The notes beneath the pieces are model-generated. The model saw only the letters and a list, made by a program, of their open reading frames with translations, searched no databases and was not told the DNA's origin. From Clostridium sp. AWRP (GTDB taxonomy: Bacteria; Bacillota; Clostridia; Clostridiales; Clostridiaceae), in contig NZ_CP029758.2 of the NCBI RefSeq assembly GCF_004006395.2, forward strand, positions 2,542,001 through 2,606,000: a DNA stretch of 64,000 bases. Reading direction: 5' to 3'. Position 1 is the first letter of the stretch, and every line of letters starts with the position of its first letter. Position numbers and translations under genes: made by a program. This document shows positions 22,495 through 32,062 of the stretch, piece by piece.

Positions 22495-23865
22495 TCAAAA
22501 ATCTTTGTTCTTTACCATATCAGCCTGCATCTCTATAACCTTTTTATCTGTAAGAGGAAATACCAAAAGTGCTATAATACATACAACTGACAAGACAGCA
22601 GGTATGCCACTCATTAATAATCTAATTCCATTAACTGCATGTGGTGTTATATTGCTTTTTTGAAAACCAACTGCAACAAGCCCAAAACCAAGAACAGCAC
22701 TTCCTATAGTTGTACCTATCTTTGGTACAAGTGAAAACAATGTCATCATGAAAGGCTTCAAGTCCTTGCCAGTTTTCCACTTAGTATAGTCGACAATGTT
22801 TGAGTATAAGGCAGATTCGCTTGCATGTGAAAATGAATAGCCTATATATCCAAGACACATAATAACTGTAAAGGATATACCTGTTTTTCCAAAGAAGTAG
22901 GCAGATCCAAGACACAATCCATATATCGCCATACCCAAAATGTACATATTACGTGAACCTTTTGCTAGTCTACTTATAAAGGGAGTAATGAAGGAACCAA
23001 AAATCATTAGAAATGTACTTAAAGATAAAAATGTAGTAAGCATTAATTTACTACCAGTTACATACGTATAATAATATGCCGCAAGTCCTGTAATAATGAA
23101 GTAAATTGTACCTTTACATGATGCACCAAGAAGATAAAGAAGAAAAGGCTTTGAAATTGTATATTTTATCATTTCCCATATTGATGCGTCATATTGATCT
23201 TTAACTTTTCCAGATTTATCTTCTAATGGTGTAATAACATCATACTCTTTTGCCGCAAAGAACAGCTGAAAAAAGCCTAAAAAAGCCATGACACTAAGTA
23301 ATAATGCAAACATGGAATAACCGGTGGCCTCACTATTTTTCCCTAAAAACGCTATCAATCCAACACTGGTTAAACTAAATAAAAATTTCCCAGCTGAATT
23401 GCACATTACACGACAAGCTGAATATGAAACTCTCTCATCAGGAGTCTTAGCCATAAGAGGTAGTATACCCATAAAGGCCGAGTAAGCCAAATTGAAAAAT
23501 ACATATCCAAGAATGTAAGTACCAGCAAACCATATTGCCCTACCTGATGCAGTAAGGCCTAAATCTGTGAAGCTTAACCAACGAAATAAAGCAGCAAGTA
23601 CACCACCAATAATTAACCACGGGCGGAATTTGCCACCCCTTAACCTGCCTTTTTGCAGTACTATACCACATATAGGTATTGAAATCATATCAACAATACT
23701 GCTAAAAGTTAAAATTGTTGCCATTATTGCTGTTTCAACCCCAACTGCAGAAGTTAAAAATATTGCCCAGTAAGTAGTAGTTAACATTGTCATCATTGTT
23801 GTAAAACCATTTGTTACACCATAACGCAAAGATTTGACAGTATAAACGGACTTCTTTTTTTTCAT
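22495..23865 (-). CDS. GPH/MFS-type transporter (MelB-like)
   Basis: 456 residues, about 12 membrane spans. It has the GPH (glycoside-pentoside-hexuronide:cation symporter) layout: GRLRGGKFRPWLIIGG in the loop between helices 2 and 3, and DERVSYSACRVMCNSAGKFL after helix 4. It is the last gene of the operon starting at 27439, 13 bp after a UroD-superfamily gene. It probably imports the substrate whose methyl or carboxyl group the UroD-like enzymes handle. A sugar as substrate is not implied by this context. Confidence 0.8.
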   Translation of the reverse strand: MKKKKSVYTVKSLRYGVTNGFTTMMTMLTTTYWAIFLTSAVGVETAIMATILTFSSIVDMISIPICGIVLQKGRLRGGKFRPWLIIGGVLAALFRWLSFTDLGLTASGRAIWFAGTYILGYVFFNLAYSAFMGILPLMAKTPDERVSYSACRVMCNSAGKFLFSLTSVGLIAFLGKNSEATGYSMFALLLSVMAFLGFFQLFFAAKEYDVITPLEDKSGKVKDQYDASIWEMIKYTISKPFLLYLLGASCKGTIYFIITGLAAYYYTYVTGSKLMLTTFLSLSTFLMIFGSFITPFISRLAKGSRNMYILGMAIYGLCLGSAYFFGKTGISFTVIMCLGYIGYSFSHASESALYSNIVDYTKWKTGKDLKPFMMTLFSLVPKIGTTIGSAVLGFGLVAVGFQKSNITPHAVNGIRLLMSGIPAVLSVVCIIALLVFPLTDKKVIEMQADMVKNKDF

Positions 23866-23878
23866 AATATAACCTTCT

Positions 23879-25024
23879 CTATTTGCCTAGTGTTGCCAAT
23901 ACAACAGCTTCTACGTTCTTACGCTTTGCATTTGGTGGAACACTGCAACCTGAATTCATAATAAAGCCACCATCATCTTTAAATAATTCTACAAGATCTT
24001 TTGCATAATTGTAACAGTCTTCAGGTGTACCAACAGATGTAAGTGCCGGAGGTACGTTACCTGTAATACACATCTTATCTCCAAGTATTTCTTTAATTTT
24101 ACGAATATCGGTTATATGGTCAGGATCCCATACACATGAAGCTTTAGGAAATTCTCCAAAATAGTGTAAAAACAATTCCCAATTGCCATCCATGTGCAGC
24201 CAGGCTTTTACATTTTTTTTATGCATCATAGGTACTAACTTTCTGTAATATGAAAAGTAGAATTTTTCAAAAACTTTTGATGATATGAAGTCACAACCTG
24301 CACGAGTTCCTCCAATAAAACCATATACACCAGGTATGGCATCTATCAATTTAGCTGATTCTTCTACACATTCATCCTCTACAACATCTAAAGCAGCTCT
24401 TACTTTATCTGGAATACGATACAAATCTCTAAAAAACTTAGGCAATTTACGCGCACCACTTAAAACTTCAAAAGGTGGAAAAGGTAGCATTCCCCCTGCC
24501 CTCCCAATGTTTTGTTTACCAAGAGCTGCTACTTTTACTTGCAGATCCTTGGCATAATTCATATCTGGTTTTGGCAGTACATCAGGATCAAATCCAATTC
24601 TTTTTAATAATTCCTGTTTTAAATAATTCCAACCTTTATTTATGATAATATCATAGTCCTCTTCAGTCATCGGTCCCTGTTCACTAATTTGCCAGAGTGC
24701 ATTTTCGGGCAATTCACGACCAGGTACTTTCATTTTTGCAAACCACTTAGCTGCAAAACTTTGATGTTTAGTTTCCGCTGGCATTCCAAGGGAAACCATT
24801 GGTGGTGAATCTATTTCTTTCAGTATAGGAAGCTTTGCAGCCTTTATAAGATTTTCATCTACCAACCTAGGTCTTCTCCAGAAATCAGCTATAACCATTG
24901 TCGGATCTATAAAATTGTAATAACAGTGTCCAGAAAACAATATTGGAATTCTATCTGGCTTTTCCATATTCAGAGCAGCCATCATTCTTTTATTACATAT
25001 CTCAGTCATTTCTTGTGGATTCAT
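23879..25024 (-). CDS. Uroporphyrinogen decarboxylase superfamily protein (probable methyltransferase type)
   Basis: 381 residues, TIM-barrel UroD family. EKPDRIPILFSGH near the N-terminus, ILGDKMCITGNVPP and GGFIMNSGCSVPPNAKR near the C-terminus match the corrinoid/coenzyme methyltransferase branch (MtaA, MtbA, CmuA) better than HemE. In that branch zinc is held by HxC plus a distant Cys. Here I read HMD in place of HxC, with the distal Cys in SGCSVPP kept. It is a paralogue of 26330-27439 with a transporter gene between. The likely activity is methyl transfer from a methoxy or methylamine compound, but no corrinoid protein is encoded nearby. Confidence 0.78.
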   Translation of the reverse strand: MNPQEMTEICNKRMMAALNMEKPDRIPILFSGHCYYNFIDPTMVIADFWRRPRLVDENLIKAAKLPILKEIDSPPMVSLGMPAETKHQSFAAKWFAKMKVPGRELPENALWQISEQGPMTEEDYDIIINKGWNYLKQELLKRIGFDPDVLPKPDMNYAKDLQVKVAALGKQNIGRAGGMLPFPPFEVLSGARKLPKFFRDLYRIPDKVRAALDVVEDECVEESAKLIDAIPGVYGFIGGTRAGCDFISSKVFEKFYFSYYRKLVPMMHKKNVKAWLHMDGNWELFLHYFGEFPKASCVWDPDHITDIRKIKEILGDKMCITGNVPPALTSVGTPEDCYNYAKDLVELFKDDGGFIMNSGCSVPPNAKRKNVEAVVLATLGK

Positions 25025-25071
25025 TTTATTACACCCCCAAATTTAAATCTATTTTAAAATAGTTCTATTCA

Positions 25072-26256
25072 TTACCTTTTTTCAGCAAATGATCTTTCCT
25101 CCGTTTTTGTAAAAACCAGTACCACACAGAGAATTATAGCAATACCTAAAACACCTACTGCAGCAACATTCCATGCTGCCTTTGGGCCAGTAATTCCAAA
25201 CATTCTGGTAACAGCTGTTAGGGCAAAGGGAGATAAAAATTGTCCAAAACCCTGTAGTGCAAAAAGAATACCTGTTGAAATTGCTGCAGGTGCTGATGAA
25301 CTTTTAATAACTTTAAGAACAATTTCCGGATTAAAGGTTCCAAAACCAAGTCCATAAATAACACCTGCCACACAAAACATTAAATATGTGTTTACATTTA
25401 CTAGTAAAAGAAATGATAAACCTAAGAATCCCACTCCAAGAACAATAGTGAATTTCTTAAATATTTTTGTTATAATTCTGCCATACATCATAGATGCAAT
25501 AAAAGAACCAACAGTAAATAGCGTAAGCACAAAACCAGCTTGAGCAGCATTTCCTATCTTACCTGATACCATAACTATAGATACATTTGTCATAAAGGAA
25601 AATGTCATAATATTCAATATCATATTTAGTATGGCAATTATATAAGTATTGATAGTCGCCTTTCCTTTTGAAACGGATGTTTCAGTTTGAGTGGATTTTT
25701 TGTCTGGTTCAGGAAGCATGAACATTACCATTAAATATGATGGTATCATAAGCAAAAATCCAAGAAAAGCATATCTCCAACTGTACACAGCTAAAATACC
25801 GCCAACTACCTGAAATATTATACCAGAAACAGCCCCCACAGATGTCTTATATCCCATTAGTGCGTCTCTTTCTTCACCTTCAAATAAATAAGCTATCATA
25901 GAGGCAGCATAAGGAAATAACATTCCATGTCCAGCACCAAATAAAACCCTGGTAAATAATATTAAAGTCATACCTCCAAAGAAAGCAGGCAGGATTCCAA
26001 TAAACATTAGAATAAACGATAAATATATTACCGCCTTTTTGGACATAAATCGCTCGAGTTGTCCAGGTACCAAGGAAAATATAATCATCATCAAAGACGG
26101 TATAGTCGAAATCTGTTTAACTTCAGTAGCACTTACATTAGGAAACGCCTTTGCTATTTCACCAAGTGCCGGTGTGGTCATACTCGTTGTATATAACATG
26201 GCTGCCAAAGTTAACACAGCAATTTTTACTGTTAAACCATATTTTTTTTCACTCAT
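25072..26256 (-). CDS. MFS transporter
   Basis: 394 residues with 12 predicted membrane spans. VLFGAGHGMLFPYAASMIAY and the later GFGTFNPEIVLKV resemble the drug/metabolite MFS families, and the loop after helix 2 carries RFMSKKAVIYLSFILM. It lies between the two UroD-superfamily genes (gaps 47 and 73 bp) in the operon controlled from 27440-27647. Probable role: uptake or export of the operon's substrate or product. Confidence 0.8.
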   Translation of the reverse strand: MSEKKYGLTVKIAVLTLAAMLYTTSMTTPALGEIAKAFPNVSATEVKQISTIPSLMMIIFSLVPGQLERFMSKKAVIYLSFILMFIGILPAFFGGMTLILFTRVLFGAGHGMLFPYAASMIAYLFEGEERDALMGYKTSVGAVSGIIFQVVGGILAVYSWRYAFLGFLLMIPSYLMVMFMLPEPDKKSTQTETSVSKGKATINTYIIAILNMILNIMTFSFMTNVSIVMVSGKIGNAAQAGFVLTLFTVGSFIASMMYGRIITKIFKKFTIVLGVGFLGLSFLLLVNVNTYLMFCVAGVIYGLGFGTFNPEIVLKVIKSSSAPAAISTGILFALQGFGQFLSPFALTAVTRMFGITGPKAAWNVAAVGVLGIAIILCVVLVFTKTEERSFAEKR

Positions 26257-26329
26257 ATCATTTTGCTCCTTTTCTGTATAATAATTTTAAAAATTATCAA
26301 ACTCCTGTTATATAAAGTGCTTTCTATTA

Positions 26330-27439
26330 TTACTTGCCCATTGCAGCTGCAATCATTGCTTTAACGTTTTCAGGTTTTGAATTAGGAGGTACACAGCAGC
26401 CTGCAGCCATAAAGAATCCCTGTGGTGAAAATTCATCTACAAGTTTTTTGCTATAATCGTATACTTCATCCGGTGTTCCTAGTGATAGGAGTGATGGTGC
26501 AACATCTCCCATAAAAGCCATACGTCCGCCAAGAAGTTCTTTAGCCTTAAATATATCAGTTGAACTGTCAGGATGAAAAATTGCCCTGCCCTTAGGGACA
26601 TCAAGAAAATAGTCTAGAAAGCGGCTCCAATCCAGATCTAAATGAAAATAAATATTGGATCCTTCCTCAAGAATTACGTCTATATTCTGCTTCATGTATT
26701 TCCACATATAGCGGTCAAAATCTCTCATAGATAAGAAGTCTCCTGCTCCACGACCTCCGCCTACAAATACAGCAAGTGGTTTTTTCTCACGTATTTGTTT
26801 TCTTAAATCATTTAACTTATCCACCATAAACGCATCGAATGCCGCTTCAACTTTCTCAGGCATCCTATGCATATCCCTCATCAATTTAGGTATGGTACGT
26901 GCTCCACTAAAAACAGTAAACGGCCCTCCTGCTACTGCAGTTGTTAGTATGACACAACCTGCATCTGTATATTTTTTTGCAATTTTATCGGCAATAGTAC
27001 CGTAATATTTCATATCATCACATGAACTTTTCAGGTTTTTTTCGCAGAAGTCTTTAAAAAAGTAATTCCAACCTTTATCAATGATGATGTCATAATCTTC
27101 TTCAGTCATTTTACCAATTTCATCTATCTGCCACTGTGCATCATCTTTAAGCTCACGCCCAGGTACCCTTGAAGCTGAGAGGTAAGCTAGTCCACTTGTT
27201 GTGGGCAAACGAACTGGAGTAATGACACAATCTATATCCCCTATGGATTTCAATGAATTCACTACTTTGTCTTCTGCTGCCTCATTGTCTGTTACAAATT
27301 CGCACAGCTTTCCACCTGAATATCTTAGTAAAAATGCTCCTGCGTGAAGCATAATAGGTGTTCTATCCGTTTTTTGCATTGCAATGTTCTTCTTGATCCT
27401 TTCCAAATGTTCATTATACAATTCCTTATTACTTTTCAT
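26330..27439 (-). CDS. Uroporphyrinogen decarboxylase superfamily protein, first gene of operon
   Basis: 369 residues. MQKTDRTPIMLHAGAFLLRY, PGRELKDDAQWQIDEIGKM (shared almost verbatim with the 23879-25024 paralogue) and AAGCCVPPNSKPENV identify the family. The HxC zinc motif is again altered, here HLD (in YFHLDLDWSR), with the distal Cys doubled. Both proteins share MTEEDYDII(I)(N/D)KGWNY, so they are recent relatives that may form a heteromer or act on two related substrates. The divergent regulator at 27648 probably controls it. Confidence 0.78.
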   Translation of the reverse strand: MKSNKELYNEHLERIKKNIAMQKTDRTPIMLHAGAFLLRYSGGKLCEFVTDNEAAEDKVVNSLKSIGDIDCVITPVRLPTTSGLAYLSASRVPGRELKDDAQWQIDEIGKMTEEDYDIIIDKGWNYFFKDFCEKNLKSSCDDMKYYGTIADKIAKKYTDAGCVILTTAVAGGPFTVFSGARTIPKLMRDMHRMPEKVEAAFDAFMVDKLNDLRKQIREKKPLAVFVGGGRGAGDFLSMRDFDRYMWKYMKQNIDVILEEGSNIYFHLDLDWSRFLDYFLDVPKGRAIFHPDSSTDIFKAKELLGGRMAFMGDVAPSLLSLGTPDEVYDYSKKLVDEFSPQGFFMAAGCCVPPNSKPENVKAMIAAAMGK

Positions 27440-27647
27440 ACTAATAACACCCCCACGTAAATTAGTAAAAATATAAACTCACTTCAGTTTTCTTCCACAT
27501 CAATGTTACCAAAATCCGTATATTGCTACAATGTTACAATTTGAGAAAAAATAATCAAATCGTTGTAAACTTTTACAATTACAATGTTGTTAAAATCATC
27601 CATATGAACTATAATTAAATTAAATTCTTTACATAAGGGAGATAATT
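27440..27647. promoter_or_regulatory. Divergent control region between the UroD operon and the PucR-type regulator
   Basis: 208 bp holding related direct and inverted repeats: TTGTAAACTTTTACAA (27563-27578, near-palindrome), ACAATGTTACAAT (27528-27540) and TTACAATTACAATGTTGT (27573-27590). These are plausible operators for the divergent regulator. Confidence 0.5.
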
Positions 27648-29204
27648 ATGTCAGTTCTGATGAGTGAAATTGTTAATAACTTAATGAAATACAACCCTGC
27701 TTTTAGAGTTAAACACAACTCCCATGTGAGATGCTGTAAGTTTCTTAATAACAATGATTTACCATTAGACTCAAAAGATATATATTTAGCAAGTATCTCT
27801 AATCTGCTTCCAAACATTTCTTCTAACAAAATTGTTAATTTACTACTTCTTACCAATAGAGATGTACCTAACTATTTGAAGGATAATCCTATGGTAAATT
27901 ACATTGCAATTAATCAAGATATAAGCAAAACAAAAATCTTTAACGAACTCCAGGACTTATTTTTCCACAATGAATATAAAACAAATTGTGCTGAAAAACT
28001 ATTTGATGCTTTAAACAAGGAAAAAGATGTCCAACAAATTTTAAATATTTGTGCAGAAATTCTTGGAAATCCAGTGCTTTTAGCAGATTCATTCTTATAT
28101 TTAATTAATTATTCAGGTTTTGATGATAGTATAGATGAGCCCGTATGGAAGAATTATATTACGACTGGACATATACCATTAGAATACATAAATCAGCAAA
28201 ATTTAAACTTGACAGTACAGAACAGCATAGCTCCAGACATTATGTGGAATACTAGTACTTTAAAACACAAACAAATTATTGGAAGAATACGTTTAAATAA
28301 CACTTTAATTGCTTATCTGAAAATATTGGAATATAACAAAGAAATCACGAAAAGTGATATAATGATTATCCCTATAATTTGTAATACTCTAGCACTAGCA
28401 GTAGAAAAAAGCAAATACAGTTTTTTTATACCTGAATCTCCTATTGAAACATTAATGATACATTTGTTAAAAGGAGATATGATTTCAGAGATTTCCATTG
28501 AAGAAATACAAAATCAATTCATCGCTAATCAGTATACTACTTTCTACATTTTAAGTTTTTATGTAAAAAATGATATTTTTGATTTAACCGTAAAATTATG
28601 CCATGTAAAAGGATTAATCAACAGTATTTTTCACCACTACCATACAGTTATATATAATGATCATATAGTTACACTAGTTACTAAAAAAAGTCCTAAAGAA
28701 CCAATAATAGATAGTTACCTGCATAATGCTTTTATAAAATTATTATCAGATAATCAAGTTGTTGCAGGTGTAAGCCGATGTTTTCACAATATAATGGAAA
28801 TTTTTAAATTTCATGTACAGTCAATTAAAGCTGCCAAACTAGGATACAAGTTAAATAAGAAAGATAACCTCTATCTTTATAATGACTATGCTGTCTATCA
28901 CTTATTTGAAGCCTGCTCTTTTAAAGAAAAACTTGAGGAATTTTGTGATCCTTCCATTTTAAAATTGATTAATGATGATAAAGAAAATGGGACATCTTAT
29001 GCCCTTAGTCTTTATACTTATATTCAAAATAACTTTGATATACAAAAAACATCATATTTTATGAATGTACACTATAATACTATAAAATACCGTCTTCAAA
29101 AGATTGAGGATGTCTTAGAAATTGATTTAAGAGACAGTAATGTCGTATTTCATATTAGCCTTTCTTTTCGTATTTTAGGATTCCTAGGATATTTTAAATT
29201 ATAA
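27648..29204 (+). CDS. PucR/CdaR-type transcriptional regulator
   Basis: 518 residues. The C-terminal 65 residues are a PucR-type helix-turn-helix (FDIQKTSYFMNVHYNTIKYR then LQKIEDVL), preceded by a GGDEF-like PucR middle domain. The N-terminal 120 residues resemble the PucR purine-catabolism N-terminal domain (SNKIVNLLLLTNRDVP). Such proteins usually activate catabolic operons in response to substrate. It is divergent from the UroD-like operon and is its probable regulator. Confidence 0.78.
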   Translation: MSVLMSEIVNNLMKYNPAFRVKHNSHVRCCKFLNNNDLPLDSKDIYLASISNLLPNISSNKIVNLLLLTNRDVPNYLKDNPMVNYIAINQDISKTKIFNELQDLFFHNEYKTNCAEKLFDALNKEKDVQQILNICAEILGNPVLLADSFLYLINYSGFDDSIDEPVWKNYITTGHIPLEYINQQNLNLTVQNSIAPDIMWNTSTLKHKQIIGRIRLNNTLIAYLKILEYNKEITKSDIMIIPIICNTLALAVEKSKYSFFIPESPIETLMIHLLKGDMISEISIEEIQNQFIANQYTTFYILSFYVKNDIFDLTVKLCHVKGLINSIFHHYHTVIYNDHIVTLVTKKSPKEPIIDSYLHNAFIKLLSDNQVVAGVSRCFHNIMEIFKFHVQSIKAAKLGYKLNKKDNLYLYNDYAVYHLFEACSFKEKLEEFCDPSILKLINDDKENGTSYALSLYTYIQNNFDIQKTSYFMNVHYNTIKYRLQKIEDVLEIDLRDSNVVFHISLSFRILGFLGYFKL

Positions 29205-29469
29205 ACCATATCCTTTCTCCATGTACTTTCCATAATTTTTAAATAGCAATATACTCTTGTATTAGACTACATCTAAATAATAAATATAATTATACTATTT
29301 AGATACTTCATATATAAATTATGCCAATAAGCTAAATTTTATATAGAATAGTTTCAAAAAAATTTGACTCTGAAGAAATAAATTAGTAAAATTATAAAAT
29401 CAACAGATAAAAATTTAGCAGAGGTAAAAAAGCACAAGAAAGTATTGACCTCAAAAGGAGACATATATA

Positions 29470-30174
29470 ATGAGTGTACCATCATCAATAACTGAATTTG
29501 TGGGAACAGTAAAATATGGAGATACAGTAGGTCTTGTTATAGCAAATGTGGATAGTTCTTTGCATGAGAAGATTGGATTAGATAAAAGACACCGTTCAAT
29601 AGGAATTATAAGTAACAGAACAGGAGCAGGTTCTCAAATCATGGCTGCTGACGAAGCAGTAAAGGCTACTAATACAGAAGTTGCAAGTGTTGAACTTCCA
29701 AGAGATACAAAAGGTGGGGCAGGACATGGTTGTTTGATCATACTTGCAGCAGAAGATGTATCTGATGTAAGAAGAGCAGTAGAAATCGCCCTTAGTAAAA
29801 CAGAAAGAAATTTCGGAGATGTTTATGGATTTGATTCAGGCCATATTGAATTGCACTACACTGCAAGAGCAAGTCTCGCTTTAAACAAAGGTTTTGGTGC
29901 CCCTATTGGAAAAGCTTTTGGAATAATTGTAGGTGCTCCAGCTGGAATTGGTGTCGTAATGGCAGATACTGCACTTAAAACTGCAAATGTTGAACTTGTT
30001 AGTTATTTAAGTCCAAGCCAAGGAACTGCCCATTCAAATGAAGTTATCATAACTGTCACAGGAGATCCAGGTGCTGTAAGACAATCGGTAATTGCTGCTA
30101 GAAAGATAGGATTGTCTATTGCCAGATCAATGGGCCAAAACCCAGTATCTACTACAGGAAAACCTTACATCTAA
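29470..30174 (+). CDS. pduB: Bacterial microcompartment shell protein, PduB type (tandem BMC, trimer)
   Basis: 234 residues with two BMC domains. VGLVIANVDSSLHEK, NRTGAGSQIMAADEAVKATN and LPRDTKGGAGHGCLII in the first half, and GKAFGIIVGAPAGIGVVMAD in the second, match PduB closely. It corresponds to the short form (PduB'): an in-frame TGA lies 8 codons upstream, so the N-terminal extension that tethers cargo is absent. SD AAAGGAG is well placed. No other shell or cargo gene lies within the window; it is monocistronic between two terminator-bounded regions. The encapsulated pathway, if any, must be encoded elsewhere. Confidence 0.9.
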   Translation: MSVPSSITEFVGTVKYGDTVGLVIANVDSSLHEKIGLDKRHRSIGIISNRTGAGSQIMAADEAVKATNTEVASVELPRDTKGGAGHGCLIILAAEDVSDVRRAVEIALSKTERNFGDVYGFDSGHIELHYTARASLALNKGFGAPIGKAFGIIVGAPAGIGVVMADTALKTANVELVSYLSPSQGTAHSNEVIITVTGDPGAVRQSVIAARKIGLSIARSMGQNPVSTTGKPYI

Positions 30175-30200
30175 TATAGTTATTTATAGTTATTTTTAAT

Positions 30201-30244
30201 AAGACATACTTTTCGAGTAAAAATTTACTCGAAAAGTATGTCTT
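30201..30244. terminator. Bidirectional terminator
   Basis: A perfect 21-bp stem (AAGACATACTTTTCGAG...) with a 2-nt centre closes both the pduB gene (plus) and the flavoprotein operon (minus, ends at 30248). Confidence 0.88.
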
Positions 30245-30247
30245 ATC

Positions 30248-32044
30248 TTACTTTAACATTGAAAGCATATAATCAGGAATATTCTTATTTTTACCACCTG
30301 GAAGTTCCATTGTTGTTACTTTAGGCTTTCTGGTTGATAATTTCATAGTTTCGTCTTCACCTTTTGAACTCATAATCCTTAAAAGCCAGTTATCATTATC
30401 TACAAATTCATAATCATCACGTATGTGTGTACCCCTACTCTCTTTTCTCATAAGGGCAGCTCTTACCCCTGCTTCTGTGCAAGTTAAAAGATTTCGAACC
30501 TGTATCGATTCTATCCATTCATAGTTATAAACTATATTTTTACTTTTAGTACTCATTTCGCTTATGTCATATTTATATATTTTTAAAATTTCATCTAAAG
30601 TTTTTGTAAGTCCCTCCTCATTTCTTCTAAAGTTAAAGCCGGTATCAGCTGTCTTTTCTATATTTCTGTGTATTTTTATAGGGCTAACTCCTTCTTTTCT
30701 TTCAAGAGGTGAAAAAATATCTTTAATTATACTATCAATATTGGTATTTTTCATGCTTGGTTCATTTACATTTTGTATATATTTGCAAGCGGACAATGCT
30801 GCTCTATAACCCTGTACAAGCATTTCAATAAGTCCGTCTGCAACCCTCATAGCTCCAAATACACCACTTGTAGTCTCACCAGCTGCATAAAGTCCTGGTA
30901 CTCCAGTGTACATATTTTCGTCTACTTCAATGCCGCCCATGCTGTATTCTGAGCCAATACCTACTTCCCATGGAATTCCCTTTCTAATATTTTCAACAAA
31001 AGTATTCAAGTTGTTTCCTTGATAGAATCCCTTTCTATACCACATGTTCATTAATGGCTCAGATTTTTTTAAAGCTTTTTCATAAATATCAAAAGGCACA
31101 TTTGAATAATCAAAATATACACCTCCATTTGGAGTTCCTTTTCCTCTTGCAATTTGATCTCCATAATAATACGTAAATATAAGCTTTCCCATTTCACTTT
31201 CCTTAGCCATTTTAAGTAAAGTTTCAGGTATATTATCTAAAATTGATTCTCCCTTACCATTTTTAACAATAGGCATTGACATACTGGAATGTAAGAAAGG
31301 ATAAATTGAACCTTTATATACTGATGGTGAAAGGGCAACTGCTGGTATATATAATAAAAATTCCATATCCGCAAGCTTTGCTCCTGCACGATATGCCATA
31401 GCCATTCCATCGCCAGTCATATCAGAAACAGTGCATTTAAAGGAATAAGGCTGATATCCGCCAGTAGCTAAAATAACTGACTTTGATCTGATTTCAATAA
31501 TTTCTCCTGTATATACTTCTATGCCCACTGCACCTACAGCTTTTTTATCTTCCATTAAAATATCCACTGCTATAAAATCTTCTATAACATCAATACCGCT
31601 CTCTTTATTAACTCCGAATCGGCATCCATCTCCTACAGCTTTACCTGAGGTTATATATCCTTCTTCTCCAAAAAATGCAACCTTGTGTCCTGCTTTTTCA
31701 ATCCACTGTTTAAGTTCAAAGCAGCACCCATCACAATCACTTACAAACTGCTCAACCATATTTTGATCACTTAGATAAAAAGATTGCTTTACAATTTGTT
31801 CAAATAATTTTTCCTTCGTATTTTTAGGATCTGCTTCCTTAAGTCCATATTTATAATATGCAGTTTCTCCATCCATAGAAAATCCTGCCCCTGCCATAAT
31901 GGCATTTCCGCTTTTCCCAAGTTTTCCTTTTACTGCAAGTAGTACTTTTGCTCCTTTTCTTGCAGCTGTCACAGCTGCCATTGATCCTGCTCCAGATCCT
32001 CCAACAACTAATATGTCAGTATCAATTATCTTATCTATTTGCAT
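30248..32044 (-). CDS. FAD-dependent oxidoreductase, fumarate reductase/succinate dehydrogenase flavoprotein family
   Basis: 598 residues. The FAD-binding ILVVGGSGAGSMAAVTAARK with the GKSGNAIMAGAG follow-on, VILATGGYQPYSF, and YSMGGIEVDENMYTG then GLYAAGETTSGVFGAMR are the SdhA/FrdA/AprA landmarks. The C-terminal helical domain follows (about 470-598). It would transfer electrons to or from an enoate or similar substrate. It forms an operon with a truncated SdhB-like [2Fe-2S] protein and an ATC-hydrolase-like protein. No membrane anchor subunit or [4Fe-4S]/[3Fe-4S] domain is seen, so it is not a standard respiratory complex. Confidence 0.85.
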   Translation of the reverse strand: MQIDKIIDTDILVVGGSGAGSMAAVTAARKGAKVLLAVKGKLGKSGNAIMAGAGFSMDGETAYYKYGLKEADPKNTKEKLFEQIVKQSFYLSDQNMVEQFVSDCDGCCFELKQWIEKAGHKVAFFGEEGYITSGKAVGDGCRFGVNKESGIDVIEDFIAVDILMEDKKAVGAVGIEVYTGEIIEIRSKSVILATGGYQPYSFKCTVSDMTGDGMAMAYRAGAKLADMEFLLYIPAVALSPSVYKGSIYPFLHSSMSMPIVKNGKGESILDNIPETLLKMAKESEMGKLIFTYYYGDQIARGKGTPNGGVYFDYSNVPFDIYEKALKKSEPLMNMWYRKGFYQGNNLNTFVENIRKGIPWEVGIGSEYSMGGIEVDENMYTGVPGLYAAGETTSGVFGAMRVADGLIEMLVQGYRAALSACKYIQNVNEPSMKNTNIDSIIKDIFSPLERKEGVSPIKIHRNIEKTADTGFNFRRNEEGLTKTLDEILKIYKYDISEMSTKSKNIVYNYEWIESIQVRNLLTCTEAGVRAALMRKESRGTHIRDDYEFVDNDNWLLRIMSSKGEDETMKLSTRKPKVTTMELPGGKNKNIPDYMLSMLK

Positions 32045-32062
32045 TTTAACAGCCTCCTATTT

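Noticed and set aside
23879..25024. Genuine HemE (uroporphyrinogen decarboxylase)
   Set aside because: Length, the GCSVPPN Cys motif and the transporter/PucR context fit the methyltransferase-like branch better, and there are two paralogues without other haem genes.
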